A stretch of 64,000 bases of DNA from Ramlibacter sp. PS4R-6. Lineage in GTDB: Bacteria > Pseudomonadota > Gammaproteobacteria > Burkholderiales > Burkholderiaceae_C. Under the pieces are notes generated by a model. The model saw only the letters and a list, made by a program, of their open reading frames with translations. It was not told the DNA's origin and ran no database searches. The translations under genes and the position numbers were made by a program. Of this stretch, positions 33,725 through 44,706 are shown in pieces; within the stretch, counting starts at the first letter, position 1; every line of letters begins with the position of its first letter. The stretch covers positions 2,604,001-2,668,000 of the forward strand of contig NZ_JBBHKA010000001.1 in NCBI RefSeq assembly GCF_037572775.1, written 5' to 3'.

Positions 33725-34567
33725 CTATTCCCGGGTGTAGTCGAGGAGGGCGAGGTAGTCCTGGCGCTCGGCGCGCGCCCATTCCTTGATGCCGAGCGAC
33801 CCGAGCACGGACGTTGCCTGCTTGTTCATCGCGAGCAGCACGTCGCGCAGCTGCGTCGCCGTTTCCGCGCCCATGCCGGGGCCGGCCAGCAGCGACCAGT
33901 TCACGACCGGCTGCGTCTCGGCCAGGATGCGGCCGCCGTCCGCAGCCCATTTGCGCGCGATGGTCGGGTTGACGACGCCCACCTGCCCCATGCCGCTCTT
34001 GACCTGCTGCTCCACCGCTTCCTGGTAGCGCACGTGCATCACGATGGGGTTCGCGATGTTCAGGCGCTTCAGTTCCGCGCGGGCGACGGCCGTGGTCGCG
34101 GCGAACTCGTCGGGCATGACGATGCGGGCCTGGCCGATCTCGGCGAGCGAGCGGATCGGCGAGGACTTCTCGACGATGAAAGCGGCCTTGTACGGGTCGG
34201 CGCGGCGCACCAGCGGCTGGTAGCCGTGGTCGCGCACGAGCTTGGCCAACTGGTTGACCGACTTGCCGAACACCAGGTCGGGCTTGGACTCGCCCTGGGC
34301 CAGCGACATGAAGCGGCGGATGTCCACCACCGGTTCGATGCCGACGACGCGGCCTTTCACGTGCTGCCCGAGGTAATCCGCCAGGGGCTGGTAACGGCTG
34401 GTGAGGAGGAAGATGTTGGTCTCGCCCGTGACCGCTTCGTTGATCAAGAGGCGCCAGTTGGGCGCGGCCGGCTTCTTCACGGCGTCGGGGGACACGGCCG
34501 CATGCGCGAGCCAGGGAGCCAGCGCGATCGACGCGCACAGCCGGCGGCGAGTTTCGTTCTTCTTCAT
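33725..34567 (-). CDS. PhnD/AioX-like periplasmic substrate-binding protein (copy 2)
   Basis: The 280-residue protein is the first gene of the cytochrome/binding-protein operon. A short signal peptide (cut near AHAA) is followed by WRLLINEAVTGETNIFLLTSRYQPLADYL and GKSVNQLAKLVRDHGYQPLVRRADPYKAAFIV, the same architecture as copy 1. Both copies end with YLALL-YT-E. Duplication followed by divergence is likely. The ribosome site is GGAGGA (34573-34578) just before the ATG. No ABC permease or ATPase neighbours exist, so signalling or delivery to the cytochromes seems more likely than transport. Confidence 0.82.
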   Translation of the reverse strand: MKKNETRRRLCASIALAPWLAHAAVSPDAVKKPAAPNWRLLINEAVTGETNIFLLTSRYQPLADYLGQHVKGRVVGIEPVVDIRRFMSLAQGESKPDLVFGKSVNQLAKLVRDHGYQPLVRRADPYKAAFIVEKSSPIRSLAEIGQARIVMPDEFAATTAVARAELKRLNIANPIVMHVRYQEAVEQQVKSGMGQVGVVNPTIARKWAADGGRILAETQPVVNWSLLAGPGMGAETATQLRDVLLAMNKQATSVLGSLGIKEWARAERQDYLALLDYTRE

Positions 34568-34585
34568 CGCTTCCTCCGTTCACCC

Positions 34586-34613
34586 AATCTACCGGCGCTG
34601 CGTTGCAGGTCAA
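34586..34613 (-). promoter_or_regulatory. Promoter of the PhnD/cytochrome operon
   Basis: On the minus strand TTGACC (complement of 34608-34613) and TAGATT (34586-34591) are separated by 16 bp, a good sigma-70-like promoter. Transcription would start near 34579, giving a leader of about eleven bases with the Shine-Dalgarno sequence at its start. The remainder of the 34568-34856 gap holds the palindrome below and otherwise nothing recognised. Confidence 0.6.
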
Positions 34614-34632
34614 TATGTCGTTCCGCGATGTA

Positions 34633-34648
34633 CTGTCAGAGTTGACAG
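34633..34648. promoter_or_regulatory. Palindrome CTGTCA-N4-TGACAG, likely operator
   Basis: This is a perfect 6-4-6 palindrome with spacer GAGT. Its centre is about 61.5 bp upstream of the inferred transcription start of the PhnD/cytochrome operon, a classical activator position. It is also about 215 bp before def. No regulator gene is adjacent. Confidence 0.5.
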
Positions 34649-34856
34649 GGGTGCCTCCGCTTTTGTGACGATTGCTCACGCGCCACTACAAACGGTGGCA
34701 GGTCAGGCGCCGCATCGCGCCCCATTCCGGTGACGCACTTCGCAACTTGTGCCGCGGGTGTGCGGTAGTGCATTGCGCGCAAGCCCCTGCGGCTTCTGTC
34801 ATTTCTGACGGTGCAACGCGTCTGCCGCACGCGACACCTGTACGATCCGTGCTGCC

Positions 34857-35396
34857 ATGGCCGTACACCCGATCCTCAAGATGGGGGACCCGCGACTGCT
34901 TCGCGTCGCGCAACCCGTCACCCGCTTCGGCACGCCCGAACTGAACACGCTCGTCGCCGACATGTTCGAGACGATGAAGGCCGCCAACGGCGCGGGCCTT
35001 GCCGCGCCGCAGATCGGCGTCGACCTGCAGCTGGTGATCTTCGGCACCGATGCGCCGAACCCGCGCTATCCCGATGCGCCGCCCGTGCCGCGCACCATCC
35101 TGCTCAACCCCGTGATCACGCCCCTGTCGAACGAAGAGGAAGACGGCTGGGAAGGCTGCCTCTCGGTGCCGGGGCTGCGCGGCGTCGTGCCGCGCTGGAA
35201 GGCGATCCGCTACACGGGCTTCGACCCCGAAGGGAAACCCATAGACCGGACGGCCGACGGCTTCCATGCCCGCGTGGTGCAGCACGAGGTGGACCACCTG
35301 CTGGGCAAGCTGTACCCGATGCGCGTGCGCGACTTCACGCAGTTCGGCTTCACGGAAGTGTTGTTCCCGGGCCTGGACGCCGGCGAAGACGACTGA
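34857..35396 (+). CDS. def: Peptide deformylase
   Basis: The 179-residue iron/zinc hydrolase has the three deformylase motifs: [11 protein letters not shown] (about 43-53), EGCLSVPG (about 99-106) and HEVDHL (about 142-147). It removes formyl from N-terminal methionine at the ribosome. Normally def sits next to fmt; here it is followed by two glycosyltransferase-like genes, so it may be a second deformylase. A TACGAT -10-like hexamer ends ten bases before the ATG and no Shine-Dalgarno sequence is present. Confidence 0.95.
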   Translation: MAVHPILKMGDPRLLRVAQPVTRFGTPELNTLVADMFETMKAANGAGLAAPQIGVDLQLVIFGTDAPNPRYPDAPPVPRTILLNPVITPLSNEEEDGWEGCLSVPGLRGVVPRWKAIRYTGFDPEGKPIDRTADGFHARVVQHEVDHLLGKLYPMRVRDFTQFGFTEVLFPGLDAGEDD

Positions 35397-35417
35397 AGAG
35401 TTCGCTATGCTCGGTGG

Positions 35418-36359
35418 ATGCCGCGCATCGCCTACCTGAGCTGGCCGGCCCCGGAGTTCTCCGGCGGCGTCAAGACGACGTTCCGTCACGTGGAGCTGTT
35501 GCGCGGTGCGGGGTTCGACGCCGTCGTCGCCACGCCGGATGGCAAACCGCCCGGGTGGTTCCGCACCGACGCGCCGCACGAAACCTTTGCCGACCTTCGT
35601 GCGGACGACGTCCTCGTCCTGCCCGAGAACAGCCACAAATGGCTGGAGCGGTTCGCGCCGCGCCCCAACCGCAAGCTGGTGTTCTGCCAGAGCTGGTCGC
35701 TGGTGTACCGGGGGCTGGCCAACTACGCGTCGTTCGCCGAAGCCGGCGTGCGTCACATCCTGTGCCCGAGCCACACGGTGATGCAGTTCTGCCGGGAGCG
35801 CTTTCCCGGCACGCAGCTGGCGTACACGCCGGTGCTGATCGACGAGCAGGTGTTCAAGCCCGCCGCCGAGAAGAAATTGCAGGTAATGGCCGTGCCGTTC
35901 AAGCGCATGGTGGAGTTCGGCGCACTGCACGACTTCTTCCACGCCAGGTACCCGCAGTGGAAGCACGTGCCCTGGCACTTCGCGAAGGAGGCGAGCGAGG
36001 ACGACGTGGCGCGCTCGATGGGCGAGTCGGCGGTGTTCCTCTCGATGGCGCGGCTGGAGGCCATGGGGATGACGGGCCTGGAGGCGATGGCCAGCGATTG
36101 CGTCGTCACCGGCTACAGCGGCCTGCCGGGCGGGACCGACTCGGCGACGCTGCGCAGCGGCTTCTGGGCCCGCGAGGACGACCTGTACGACGCCGCGCGC
36201 CAACTGGACCGCGCGCTGGCCGTCGCACAGGAGGGCGGGCCGGTGCGTGACGGCATGGTCGCCGCCGGCCGCGAAACGGCGGCGCGCTACCGCCGCCAGC
36301 CGGTTACCGACGCGCTCGCCGCGTTCTGGCGCGGCTTCCTCGGCGCGAAGGCTGCGTGA
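35418..36359 (+). CDS. GT-B-fold glycosyltransferase-like protein (copy 1)
   Basis: The 313-residue protein (MPRIAYLSWPAPEFSGGVKTTFRHVELL) has the GT-B opening with a GGVK loop. Later it has LVLPENSHKWLERFAPRPNRKLVFCQ, and a C-terminal GESAVFLSMARLEAMGMTGLEAMASDCVVTGYSGLPGG. The last resembles the GT4 donor site E-x7-E, here written AREDD/ARLEAMGMTGLEAMA. TATGCT (35406-35411) lies six bases before the ATG. It is not recognised as a named enzyme. The adjacent gene is a paralogue, so the pair arose by tandem duplication. Confidence 0.7.
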   Translation: MPRIAYLSWPAPEFSGGVKTTFRHVELLRGAGFDAVVATPDGKPPGWFRTDAPHETFADLRADDVLVLPENSHKWLERFAPRPNRKLVFCQSWSLVYRGLANYASFAEAGVRHILCPSHTVMQFCRERFPGTQLAYTPVLIDEQVFKPAAEKKLQVMAVPFKRMVEFGALHDFFHARYPQWKHVPWHFAKEASEDDVARSMGESAVFLSMARLEAMGMTGLEAMASDCVVTGYSGLPGGTDSATLRSGFWAREDDLYDAARQLDRALAVAQEGGPVRDGMVAAGRETAARYRRQPVTDALAAFWRGFLGAKAA

Positions 36360-37291
36360 TGGCCGGGCGCATCGTCTACGTCTACGGCTCGGCGAACGCC
36401 ATCGCCGGTGGCATCAAGGGGGCCTTCCAGCACGTCGAACTGATCGCGCACGCGGGACTCGACGCGGTGATCGCGACCCCCGACGGCGCCGCGCCCACGT
36501 GGTTCGCAACGCGCGCGAAGCAAGTCCTGCATTCGGATATCCGCGACGACGATTTGCTGGTGCTGCCCGAGAATTTCCGGCCGCTGCTGGAGACCTGGGC
36601 TGCGCGGCCCAACCGCAAATTCGTGTTCTGCCAATCGCCCTGGTACGTGCACGAAGGCCTGGGCACGCGTGCCTCGTACGCGGACTACGGCGTGGAACAG
36701 GTGCTGTGCACCAGCCATTCGGTGATGCTCTACTGCCGCGAGCGCTTTCCCGGCCTGCCGGTCGCGTACACGCCGCCGATGATCGACGTGGCGCTGTTCG
36801 CGCCGCGCGCCAAGAAGATGCAGGTGGCGGTGATCCCGCGCAAGCGGCCGGTGGAGGCGGGCGTGATCGCCGACCTGCTGCGCCACCGCTACCCCAAGCT
36901 GTCGTCCTCGGTCACGTGGGTCGTGATCCAGAACGCCACCGAGGCGCAGGTGGCGCAGGCCATGGGGGAGTCGGCGGTTTTCCTGTCGCTGGCGCGCATG
37001 GAGGCGCACAGCCTCACCACGCTCGAGGCCATGTCGAGCGGCGCGGTGGTGGCGGGCTTTTGCGGCGTGGCCGGCGGCGACGATACCGCGACGCCTGCCA
37101 ATGGCTTCTGGGCCGCGGAGGAAGACGTCTTCGGCTGCGTCGAGCAGCTGGCGCGGGCCATCGACCTCGTCATGCGCGGCGGGATGGCGTACGAAGCCCT
37201 GGTCGGCGAAGCGCGGGCCACCGCGGCGCGCTATTCGCGGGAAGCTTCGGGCGCCCGCCTGGCGGCCTTCTGGCGCGACAAGCTGGGCTGA
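36359..37291 (+). CDS. GT-B-fold glycosyltransferase-like protein (copy 2)
   Basis: The 310-residue protein is the tandem paralogue of the preceding gene: GGIKGAFQHVELI, LVLPENFRPLLETW-ARPNRKFVFCQS, YCRERFPG-P-AYTP and GESAVFLSLARMEAHSLTTLEAMSSGAVVAGFCG align across the whole length. The ATG overlaps the previous stop (TGATG), with a GTG alternative at 36356, so the two are translationally coupled. Donor and acceptor are unknown. Its stop is one base from the convergent glnD stop. Nothing nearby suggests which polysaccharide they serve. Confidence 0.7.
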   Translation: MAGRIVYVYGSANAIAGGIKGAFQHVELIAHAGLDAVIATPDGAAPTWFATRAKQVLHSDIRDDDLLVLPENFRPLLETWAARPNRKFVFCQSPWYVHEGLGTRASYADYGVEQVLCTSHSVMLYCRERFPGLPVAYTPPMIDVALFAPRAKKMQVAVIPRKRPVEAGVIADLLRHRYPKLSSSVTWVVIQNATEAQVAQAMGESAVFLSLARMEAHSLTTLEAMSSGAVVAGFCGVAGGDDTATPANGFWAAEEDVFGCVEQLARAIDLVMRGGMAYEALVGEARATAARYSREASGARLAAFWRDKLG

Positions 37292-37292
37292 A

Positions 37293-39923
37293 TCAGCCGG
37301 CCAGCGCTTCCAGCAGCTCGGTCTCGATCTCGATCTGCTTGCGGTTCTGCTGCAGCTCGGGGCCGTCGACAAGGAAGGTGTCTTCCACGCGTTCGCCCAG
37401 CGTCGAGATCTTGGCCAGCTGCAGGTTGATCTTGTGCTTGGCCAGAACGCGGGCGATGCAGTACAGCAGGCCCGCCCGGTCGCTGGCCGAGATCGACAAC
37501 AGCCATTTCTGCGCCTTCTCGTCGGGCGCGAGTTGCACGCGCGGCGCGATGGGGAAGCTGCGCACGCGGCGCGACACCCGGCCGCGGCTGGGTGCGGGCA
37601 GCGGCCCGGCCTGCTCGATGGTGTGGGCCAGTTCCGACTCCACCATGCTCACGAGCTCGCGGTTGTGCTCCGGCAGCATCGAGCTCACGACCTGGAACGT
37701 GTCCAGCGCGTAGCCGTTGTTGGCGGTGTGGACCTTGGCGTCCAGGATCGAGAAGCCGGCCTGGTCGAAGTAGCCGCAGATGCGTGCGAACAGGTCCGGC
37801 TGGTCGGGCGTGTACACCAGCACCTGCAGCCCTTCGCCGATGGGCGACAGCCGCGCACGGACGATGGCCTTGGCCTTGCCGGCGTGGCGCGCGAGGTGGC
37901 GCGTGTGCCAGACGATGTCGCTCGCGTCGTGGCGCATGTAGTAGTCCACGCCCAGCGTGTCCCACAGCTTCTTGTGGCCCTCGTGCGGCAGCGCGTAGAG
38001 GGCCAGCTGCACCAGCGCCTCGCGCTTGCGCGCTTCCACCTCGGCGTCGCGGTCCGGCGCGCGGCCGCCCAGCACGCGCAGCGTGTAGCGGTACAGGTCT
38101 TCCAGCAGCTTGCCCTTCCACGCGTTCCACACCTTGGGGCTGGTGCCGCGGATGTCGGCGACCGTCAGCAGGTACAGCGCGGTCAGGTTGCGCTCGTTGC
38201 CCACGCGCTGCGCGAATGCCTTGATCACCTCGGGGTTGCCCAGGTCCTCCTTCTGCGCCACGCGGCTCATCGTGAGGTGTTCCTTGACCAGGAACTCGAC
38301 CAGCTGGCAATCCTCCTTGGCGATGCGATGCTGGCGGCAGAACAGGCGCACGTCGCGCGCGCCCAGCTCCGAGTGGTCGCCGCCGCGGCCCTTGGCGATG
38401 TCGTGGAAGAGGGCGGCCACGTACAGGATCCACGGCTTGTCCCAGCCGGCCGCCAGCTGCGAGCAGAACGGGTACTCGTGCGCGTGCTCCGGGATGAAGA
38501 AGCGCCGCACGTTGCGCACCACCATCAGGATGTGCTGGTCCACCGTGTACACGTGGAACAGGTCGTGCTGCATCTGGCCGACGATCTTGCGGAACACCCA
38601 CAGGTAGCGCCCGAGCACCGACGTCTGGTTCATCAGCCGCAGGGCGTGCGTGATGCCCGCGGGCTCCATCAGCATCTGCCGAAAGGTCTCGTGGTTGGCC
38701 GGGTCGCTGCGGAACTTGGCGTCCATCACGTTGCGCGCGTTGTAGAGCGCGCGCAGGGTGCGGGCCGACAATCCCTTGACGCCGACCGTCGTCTGGTAGA
38801 TCAGGAAGGTCTCGAGGATGGCGTGCGGGTTGCGGATGTACAGGTCGTCGCTCGCGACCTCGATCATCCCGTCCTTGTTCAGGAAGCGCTCGTTGATCGG
38901 CTCCGGCGCGCGGCCGCTGGGGTCCAGGCGCTCCTCGATGCCCAGGAGCAGGATCTGGTTCAGCTGCGTCACCGCCTTGGCCGCCCAGTAGTAGCGCTTC
39001 ATCAACGCCTCGCTGGCGCGCGATACCAAGCGGCCCGATTCGCTGATCTCGTTCTTGTAGCCGAAGGACTCGGCCACGGCCGTCTGCAGGTCGAACACCA
39101 GCCGGTCTTCGCGGCGGTCGGCGATCACGTGCAGGCGCGCGCGGATCAGCGACAGCAGCGCTTCGTTGCGCTTGACCTGGCGCGCCTCGAAGTCGGTGGC
39201 GATGCCGTTGCGCGCGAGCTCGTCCCAGGATTGCCCCAGGCCCGCCGCCTTGGCCACCCACAGGATCACCTGCAGGTCGCGCAGGCCGCCCGGCGACTCC
39301 TTGCAATTGGGCTCCAGCGAGTACGGCGTGTTCTCGAACTTGTTGTGCCGCTGGCGCATCTCCAGCGTCTTGGCGACGAAGAAGGCCCGGGGGTCGACCG
39401 TCGGCCTGAAGCGCTTGACGAACTCCGCATGCAGCTTGCGGTTGCCGGTGAGCGGCCGCGACTCCAGCAGCGAGGTCTGCACGGTGACGTCGTCCTTCGC
39501 CAGCGCCACGCACTCGGCCACCGTGCGCACGGACGAGCCGATCTCCAGGCCCGCGTCCCAGCAATGGCCGATGAACGCCTCCACGTGGCGCTTGACCGCG
39601 CCGTCGCCATCGCCGTCGGCCGAGGCGCCGTCGGGCATCAGCACCAGCACGTCGACGTCGGAATGCGGAAAGAGCTCGCCGCGGCCGTAGCCGCCGACGG
39701 CCACCAGCGCGAAGTCATCAGGCAGGCCGGCCGCGTCCCAGAGCTTGCGCAGCGTGACGTCGGCTTCGCGCGAGAGCTTCTGCAGCAGCTTGGTGATGCC
39801 GCGGGTGGAGGCGCCCTGGGCTTGCAGCGTAGCGAGAACAGCGGACTTGCGCGCGCGGTAGTCGTCACGCAGCGCCTGCAGGTCGGTCGCGGCGGGCCCG
39901 GGAGCGAGCCCCAGCTGCATCAT
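37293..39923 (-). CDS. glnD: Bifunctional PII uridylyltransferase/uridylyl-removing enzyme
   Basis: The 876-residue nitrogen sensor has the nucleotidyltransferase motif [19 protein letters not shown], then the GlnE/GlnD-type centre. An HD domain ([16 protein letters not shown]) removes UMP, and two C-terminal ACT domains bind glutamine ([30 protein letters not shown] and [31 protein letters not shown]). It modifies GlnB/GlnK to report nitrogen status. Its start overlaps the map stop (ATG 39923 or 39920), so map-glnD form an operon. The length is normal. Confidence 0.96.
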   Translation of the reverse strand: MMQLGLAPGPAATDLQALRDDYRARKSAVLATLQAQGASTRGITKLLQKLSREADVTLRKLWDAAGLPDDFALVAVGGYGRGELFPHSDVDVLVLMPDGASADGDGDGAVKRHVEAFIGHCWDAGLEIGSSVRTVAECVALAKDDVTVQTSLLESRPLTGNRKLHAEFVKRFRPTVDPRAFFVAKTLEMRQRHNKFENTPYSLEPNCKESPGGLRDLQVILWVAKAAGLGQSWDELARNGIATDFEARQVKRNEALLSLIRARLHVIADRREDRLVFDLQTAVAESFGYKNEISESGRLVSRASEALMKRYYWAAKAVTQLNQILLLGIEERLDPSGRAPEPINERFLNKDGMIEVASDDLYIRNPHAILETFLIYQTTVGVKGLSARTLRALYNARNVMDAKFRSDPANHETFRQMLMEPAGITHALRLMNQTSVLGRYLWVFRKIVGQMQHDLFHVYTVDQHILMVVRNVRRFFIPEHAHEYPFCSQLAAGWDKPWILYVAALFHDIAKGRGGDHSELGARDVRLFCRQHRIAKEDCQLVEFLVKEHLTMSRVAQKEDLGNPEVIKAFAQRVGNERNLTALYLLTVADIRGTSPKVWNAWKGKLLEDLYRYTLRVLGGRAPDRDAEVEARKREALVQLALYALPHEGHKKLWDTLGVDYYMRHDASDIVWHTRHLARHAGKAKAIVRARLSPIGEGLQVLVYTPDQPDLFARICGYFDQAGFSILDAKVHTANNGYALDTFQVVSSMLPEHNRELVSMVESELAHTIEQAGPLPAPSRGRVSRRVRSFPIAPRVQLAPDEKAQKWLLSISASDRAGLLYCIARVLAKHKINLQLAKISTLGERVEDTFLVDGPELQQNRKQIEIETELLEALAG

Positions 39924-40726
39924 TGCGCGGGCACGAAGGCCGGCGGGGGCGGGCTGCCCGCCGAAAGCGTCAACACCTCGTAGCCGGTCTCGGTCACCAG
40001 CACCGTGTGCTCCCACTGGGCGGAGAGCGAATGGTCCTTGGTGACGATGGTCCAGCCGTCGTTGCCCCATTCCTTCACGTCGCGGCGGCCCGCGTTGATC
40101 ATGGGCTCGATCGTGAAGGTCATGCCGGGCTTGAGCTCCTCGAGCGTGCCGGGCTTGCCGTAGTGGAGCACCTGCGGCTCCTCGTGGAAGTTGCGGCCGA
40201 TGCCGTGGCCGCAGAACTCGCGCACCACCGAAAAGCCGTGGCTTTCGGCGAATTTCTGGATCGCCCAGCCGATGTCGCCCAGGTGGATGCCGGGGCGCAC
40301 CTTGACGATGCCGTGCCACATGGCCTCGTAGGTGAGCGTCACCAGGCGCTTGGCGGCGATGGACACGTCGCCGATCATGAACATGCGGCTGGTGTCGCCG
40401 AAGTAGCCGTCCTTGATGACGGTGACGTCGACGTTGAGGATGTCGCCCTTCTTCAGGGGCTTGTCGTTGGGGATGCCGTGGCAGACCACGTGGTTCACCG
40501 ACGTGCACAGCGACGCGGGGTAGGGCGGGTAGCCGGCGGGCTGGTAGCCCAGCGTGGCCGAGGTGGTGCCCTGCTTCTTCATGAAGTCGGCCGCCAGGCG
40601 GTCGATCTCCTTGGTGGTGATCCCGGGCTTGATGTGCCCCGTGAGGTGGTCGAGCACCTCGGAGGCCAGGCGGCCCGCCGTGCGCATGCCCTGGACTTCC
40701 TCGGCGCTCTTGTAGGTGATGCTCAT
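39920..40726 (-). CDS. map: Methionine aminopeptidase, type I
   Basis: The 268-residue dimetal aminopeptidase has ligands in motif order: [25 protein letters not shown] (two Asp), [19 protein letters not shown] (His), [10 protein letters not shown] (Glu) and [10 protein letters not shown] (Glu). It removes initiator methionine. GATAAT (minus strand, 40736-40741) lies nine bases before its ATG. It diverges from purL across 56 bp. [20 protein letters not shown] stretch matches the family loop. Confidence 0.96.
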   Translation of the reverse strand: MSITYKSAEEVQGMRTAGRLASEVLDHLTGHIKPGITTKEIDRLAADFMKKQGTTSATLGYQPAGYPPYPASLCTSVNHVVCHGIPNDKPLKKGDILNVDVTVIKDGYFGDTSRMFMIGDVSIAAKRLVTLTYEAMWHGIVKVRPGIHLGDIGWAIQKFAESHGFSVVREFCGHGIGRNFHEEPQVLHYGKPGTLEELKPGMTFTIEPMINAGRRDVKEWGNDGWTIVTKDHSLSAQWEHTVLVTETGYEVLTLSAGSPPPPAFVPAQ

Positions 40727-40770
40727 GACGATGCGATTATCCCAGAGGCAGAATGACTTCGCTGCACGGG

Positions 40771-40776
40771 TAAAAT
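40771..40776 (+). promoter_or_regulatory. -10-like hexamer directly before purL
   Basis: TAAAAT ends six bases before the purL GTG, predicting transcription that starts at or next to the start codon. There is no Shine-Dalgarno sequence. The divergent map gene has a mirror-image GATAAT at 40736-40741, so the 56-bp gap carries two back-to-back short-leader promoters. Confidence 0.5.
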
Positions 40777-40782
40777 GCACCC

Positions 40783-43700
40783 GTGACGCCGCACATCACC
40801 GAGTTCGAGGGCGGGCGCGCCCTCAGCGACTTCCGAATCCAGCAACTCCTTCCCCGCCTGCAGGCGATCCATCCCAAGGTGAACGCGCTTTCGGCGCGTT
40901 TCGTCCATCTGGTGGCCACGGATCACGCCCCGGGCGCCGGCGAGCGGGCGCAACTGGCCGCATTGCTGACCTACGGCGACCCGGTCGCGCCCGCCGACGG
41001 GGCGCTGATCGTCGTGACGCCCCGCTTCGGGACCGTTTCGCCCTGGGCGTCGAAGGCGACCGATATCGCCCACAACTGCGGCTTGGCCTTGCGGCGCGTC
41101 GAGCGGATCACGGAATTCCGCGTAGGCGTGAAGGGCGCGCTGGAGCCGGCGCAGGCGTGCGCCATTGCGGCGCTGCTGCACGACCGGATGACCGAAAGCG
41201 TGATGTTCACGCGCGCCGAGTCGCATGCGCTCTTCAACGAGCTGGCGCCGGCGCCGATGGAGTACGTGGACGTGCTCGGCGGCGGGCGCGGCGCGCTGGA
41301 AAAGGCCAACATGCAGTTCGGCCTGGCGCTGGCGGACGACGAGATCGACTACCTGGTGGACGCCTTCAGGGGCCTGAAGCGCAACCCGACCGACGTCGAG
41401 CTGATGATGTTCGCGCAGGCGAACAGCGAGCACTGCCGCCACAAGATCTTCAACGCCCAGTTCACCATCGACGGCCAGGCGCAGGAGCGCAGCATGTTCG
41501 GGATGATCCGCAACACGCACCAGAAGGCGCCGCAGCACACGGTGGTCGCGTACGCGGACAACGCGTCGATCATGGAAGGCTACGAGATGGAGCGCTTCGC
41601 ACCGGACGAGCCGGGCGCCGCGCCCTACCGCAAGCAGCAGGCGCTGCACCACGTGCTGATGAAGGTGGAAACGCACAACCACCCGACGGCGATTTCACCT
41701 TTCCCCGGCGCGTCCACCGGCGCGGGCGGCGAAATCCGCGACGAGGGCGCGACCGGCCGCGGCTCCAAGCCCAAGGCGGGCCTGACGGGCTTCACCGTGT
41801 CGAAGCTGTGGGACGGCTGGAGCGACCAGCCGGGCGGCAAGCCGGAACACATCGCTTCGCCGCTGCAGATCATGATCGAAGGCCCGCTGGGCGGCGCGGC
41901 CTTCAACAACGAGTTCGGCCGGCCCAACCTGCTGGGCTACTTCCGCGAGTACGAACTCGAAACCGGCGGCGTGAAGCGCGGCTACCACAAGCCGATCATG
42001 ATCGCGGGCGGCGTCGGCACCATCGACGCCAAGCTGGCCAAGAAGATCCTCTTTCCGGCCGGCACGCTCCTGATCCAGTTGGGCGGTCCCGGCATGCGCA
42101 TCGGCATGGGCGGCGGCGCCGCGAGCTCGATGGCCACGGGCGTGAACGCAGCCGACCTGGATTTCGATTCCGTGCAGCGCGGCAATCCCGAGATCGAGCG
42201 CCGCGCGCAGGAAGTCATCAACCATTGCTGGTCGCTGGGCGACCGCAACCCGATCCTGGCGATCCACGACGTCGGCGCGGGCGGCCTGTCCAACGCCTTC
42301 CCCGAGCTGACCAACGACGCGGGCCGCGGCGCGCGCTTCGACCTGCGCGCGGTGCCGGTCGAGGAATCGGGCCTGGCACCCAAGGAAATCTGGTGCAACG
42401 AGAGCCAGGAGCGCTACGTGCTGGCCATCGCGCCGGAATCGCTGGAGCAGTTCCGCGGCTTCTGCGAGCGCGAGCGCTGCCCGTTCGCGGTGGTCGGCAC
42501 GGCGACGGAAGAGCGCCAGCTGCGGCTGGTCGAGGAGGGCAGCGCGTCGCCGGTCGACATGCCCATGGACGTGCTGCTCGGCAAGCCGCCCAAGATGCAC
42601 CGAGACGTGAAGCGGGTGCGACGCGAATTCAAGCCCGTCGACCTCACCGCCGTGAAGCTGCAGGACGCCGCGATCCAGGTGCTGTCGCACCCGACGGTCG
42701 CCTCCAAGCGCTTCCTCGTCACCATCGGCGACCGCACGGTGGGCGGCCTCACGCACCGCGACCAGATGGTCGGCCCGTGGCAGGTGCCGGTGGCCGATTG
42801 CGCCGTGACGCTGGCCGACTACCGGGGTTTCGCCGGCGAGGCGATGAGCATGGGCGAGCGCACGCCGATCGCCGCCATCGACGCGCCGGCATCCGGCCGC
42901 ATGGCGGTGGCCGAGGCGATCACCAACCTGCTGGCGGCGCCGATCGAACTGTCGCGCGTGAAGCTCTCCGCGAACTGGATGGCGGCTTGCGGCGAGGCGG
43001 GCGAGGACGCCGCGCTGTACGACACGGTGCGCGCCGTCGGCATGGAGCTGTGCCCGGAGCTGGGCGTCTCCATCCCCGTCGGCAAGGACAGCCTGTCGAT
43101 GCGCACGCAGTGGGACGGCAAGAAGGTCACGTCGCCCGTGAGCCTGATCGTTTCGGGTTTCGCGACGCTGCAGGACGTGCGCGGCACGCTCACGCCGCAG
43201 CTGAAGGCCGACGGGGACACGACGCTGGTGCTGGTCGACCTGGGCAAGGGCCGCCATCGCATGGGCGGCAGCGTCCTGGCGCAGTCGCTCGGCCAGAGCG
43301 GCGACGAGGTGCCCGACCTCGACGACGCGAAGGACCTGGCCAGCCTGGTGAACGCGGTGAACCAGCTGCGCTCGCAGGGCCGCATCCTGGCCTACCACGA
43401 CCGCAGCGACGGCGGCCTGTTCGCGGCCGCCTGCGAGATGGCCTTTGCGGGCCATGTCGGCGTGACGCTCAACGTCGACTTGCTCGTCACCGAAGGCGAC
43501 GGCATCAGCGACAGCCGCGCGGAATACGGCGATGCCAAGAACTGGGCGTCGCAGGTGAGCGCCCGGCGCGAGGAGCTCACGCTCAAGGCGCTGTTCAACG
43601 AGGAACTGGGCGTCGTCCTGCAGGTGCCGACCGAGTCGCGCAACGAGGTGATGCAGGTCCTGCGCGAGCACGGCCTGTCGAAGTGGAGCCACTTCGTCGG

Positions 43701-44706
43701 CAAGGCGGCGGCCAAGCCCGCGGTCGAGGTCTGGCGCGATACCAAGGCGGTGTTCAGCGCGAGCCTGCTCGACCTGCAGCAGGTGTGGGACAGCGTCAGC
43801 TGGAAGATCGCCCGCGAGCGCGACAACCCGGCGGGCGCCGACAGCGAGCATGCGGCCGCGGGGGCACCCGACGATCCGGGCTTGCACGTTTCGCTCACGT
43901 TCGACCCGAAGGAAGACGTCGCGGCGCCGTTCCTGAACCTGAAGCGCCCCAAGGTCGCGATCCTGCGCGAGCAGGGCGTGAACTCGCACGTCGAGATGGC
44001 GTACACGTTCACCGAAGCCGGGTTCGAAGCCTACGACGTGCACATGACCGACCTGCAGTCGAGGCGCGCCAAGCTGGGCGACTTCCAGGGCTTCGTGGCC
44101 TGCGGTGGCTTCAGCTACGGCGACACGCTGGGCGCCGGCATCGGCTGGGCGCGCAGCATCACCTTCAACCCGAAGCTCGCCGATCAGTTCAAGTCGTTCT
44201 TCGCGCGCACCGACACCTTCGCGCTGGGCGTGTGCAACGGCTGCCAGATGGTGGCCGAGCTCGCGGACATCATCCCGGGCGCGCAGGCGTGGCCGCGTTT
44301 CACCACCAACCGCAGCGAGCGCTACGAGGCGCGGCTGTCGCTGGTGGAGGTGCTGGACTCGCCGTCGATCTTCTTCGCCGGCATGGCCGGCAGCCGGATC
44401 CCGATCGCGGTGGCGCACGGCGAGGGCTACGCCAACTTCGCGTACCGCGGCGACAAGGCCAAGGTCATCGCGTCGGCCCGCTTCGTCGACAACCACGGCA
44501 AGCCCACGGAGGCCTATCCGGCCAACCCGAACGGCAGCCCCGGCGGCCTGTGCAGCGTGACGACGGCCGACGGCCGTTTCACGGCCATCATGCCCCACCC
44601 CGAGCGCGTGTTCCGCAACGTCCAGATGTCCTGGACCAGCGGCGACAAGGGCGACTTCAGCCCGTGGATGCGCCTGTGGCGCAACGCGCGCAAGTGGGTC
44701 GGCTGA
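40783..44706 (+). CDS. purL: Phosphoribosylformylglycinamidine synthase, large form
   Basis: The 1307-residue single-chain FGAM synthase starts at GTG 40783 ([11 protein letters not shown]). It has an N-terminal PurS-like region, two ATP-grasp/AIRS-like halves with [41 protein letters not shown] and [15 protein letters not shown], and a C-terminal glutamine amidotransferase domain (class I) with Cys in [11 protein letters not shown] and His/Glu in MPHPERVF. It catalyses the fourth purine step with glutamine hydrolysis. The size matches the large PurL of Proteobacteria. The next gene overlaps its end by 13 bp. Confidence 0.97.
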   Translation: MTPHITEFEGGRALSDFRIQQLLPRLQAIHPKVNALSARFVHLVATDHAPGAGERAQLAALLTYGDPVAPADGALIVVTPRFGTVSPWASKATDIAHNCGLALRRVERITEFRVGVKGALEPAQACAIAALLHDRMTESVMFTRAESHALFNELAPAPMEYVDVLGGGRGALEKANMQFGLALADDEIDYLVDAFRGLKRNPTDVELMMFAQANSEHCRHKIFNAQFTIDGQAQERSMFGMIRNTHQKAPQHTVVAYADNASIMEGYEMERFAPDEPGAAPYRKQQALHHVLMKVETHNHPTAISPFPGASTGAGGEIRDEGATGRGSKPKAGLTGFTVSKLWDGWSDQPGGKPEHIASPLQIMIEGPLGGAAFNNEFGRPNLLGYFREYELETGGVKRGYHKPIMIAGGVGTIDAKLAKKILFPAGTLLIQLGGPGMRIGMGGGAASSMATGVNAADLDFDSVQRGNPEIERRAQEVINHCWSLGDRNPILAIHDVGAGGLSNAFPELTNDAGRGARFDLRAVPVEESGLAPKEIWCNESQERYVLAIAPESLEQFRGFCERERCPFAVVGTATEERQLRLVEEGSASPVDMPMDVLLGKPPKMHRDVKRVRREFKPVDLTAVKLQDAAIQVLSHPTVASKRFLVTIGDRTVGGLTHRDQMVGPWQVPVADCAVTLADYRGFAGEAMSMGERTPIAAIDAPASGRMAVAEAITNLLAAPIELSRVKLSANWMAACGEAGEDAALYDTVRAVGMELCPELGVSIPVGKDSLSMRTQWDGKKVTSPVSLIVSGFATLQDVRGTLTPQLKADGDTTLVLVDLGKGRHRMGGSVLAQSLGQSGDEVPDLDDAKDLASLVNAVNQLRSQGRILAYHDRSDGGLFAAACEMAFAGHVGVTLNVDLLVTEGDGISDSRAEYGDAKNWASQVSARREELTLKALFNEELGVVLQVPTESRNEVMQVLREHGLSKWSHFVGKAAAKPAVEVWRDTKAVFSASLLDLQQVWDSVSWKIARERDNPAGADSEHAAAGAPDDPGLHVSLTFDPKEDVAAPFLNLKRPKVAILREQGVNSHVEMAYTFTEAGFEAYDVHMTDLQSRRAKLGDFQGFVACGGFSYGDTLGAGIGWARSITFNPKLADQFKSFFARTDTFALGVCNGCQMVAELADIIPGAQAWPRFTTNRSERYEARLSLVEVLDSPSIFFAGMAGSRIPIAVAHGEGYANFAYRGDKAKVIASARFVDNHGKPTEAYPANPNGSPGGLCSVTTADGRFTAIMPHPERVFRNVQMSWTSGDKGDFSPWMRLWRNARKWVG

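Noticed and set aside
41695-44598. A minus-strand frame opposite purL, about 967 codons
   Set aside because: Shadow frame; amino-acid composition (R, H, A, V) is typical of antisense GC-rich sequence and no motif appears.
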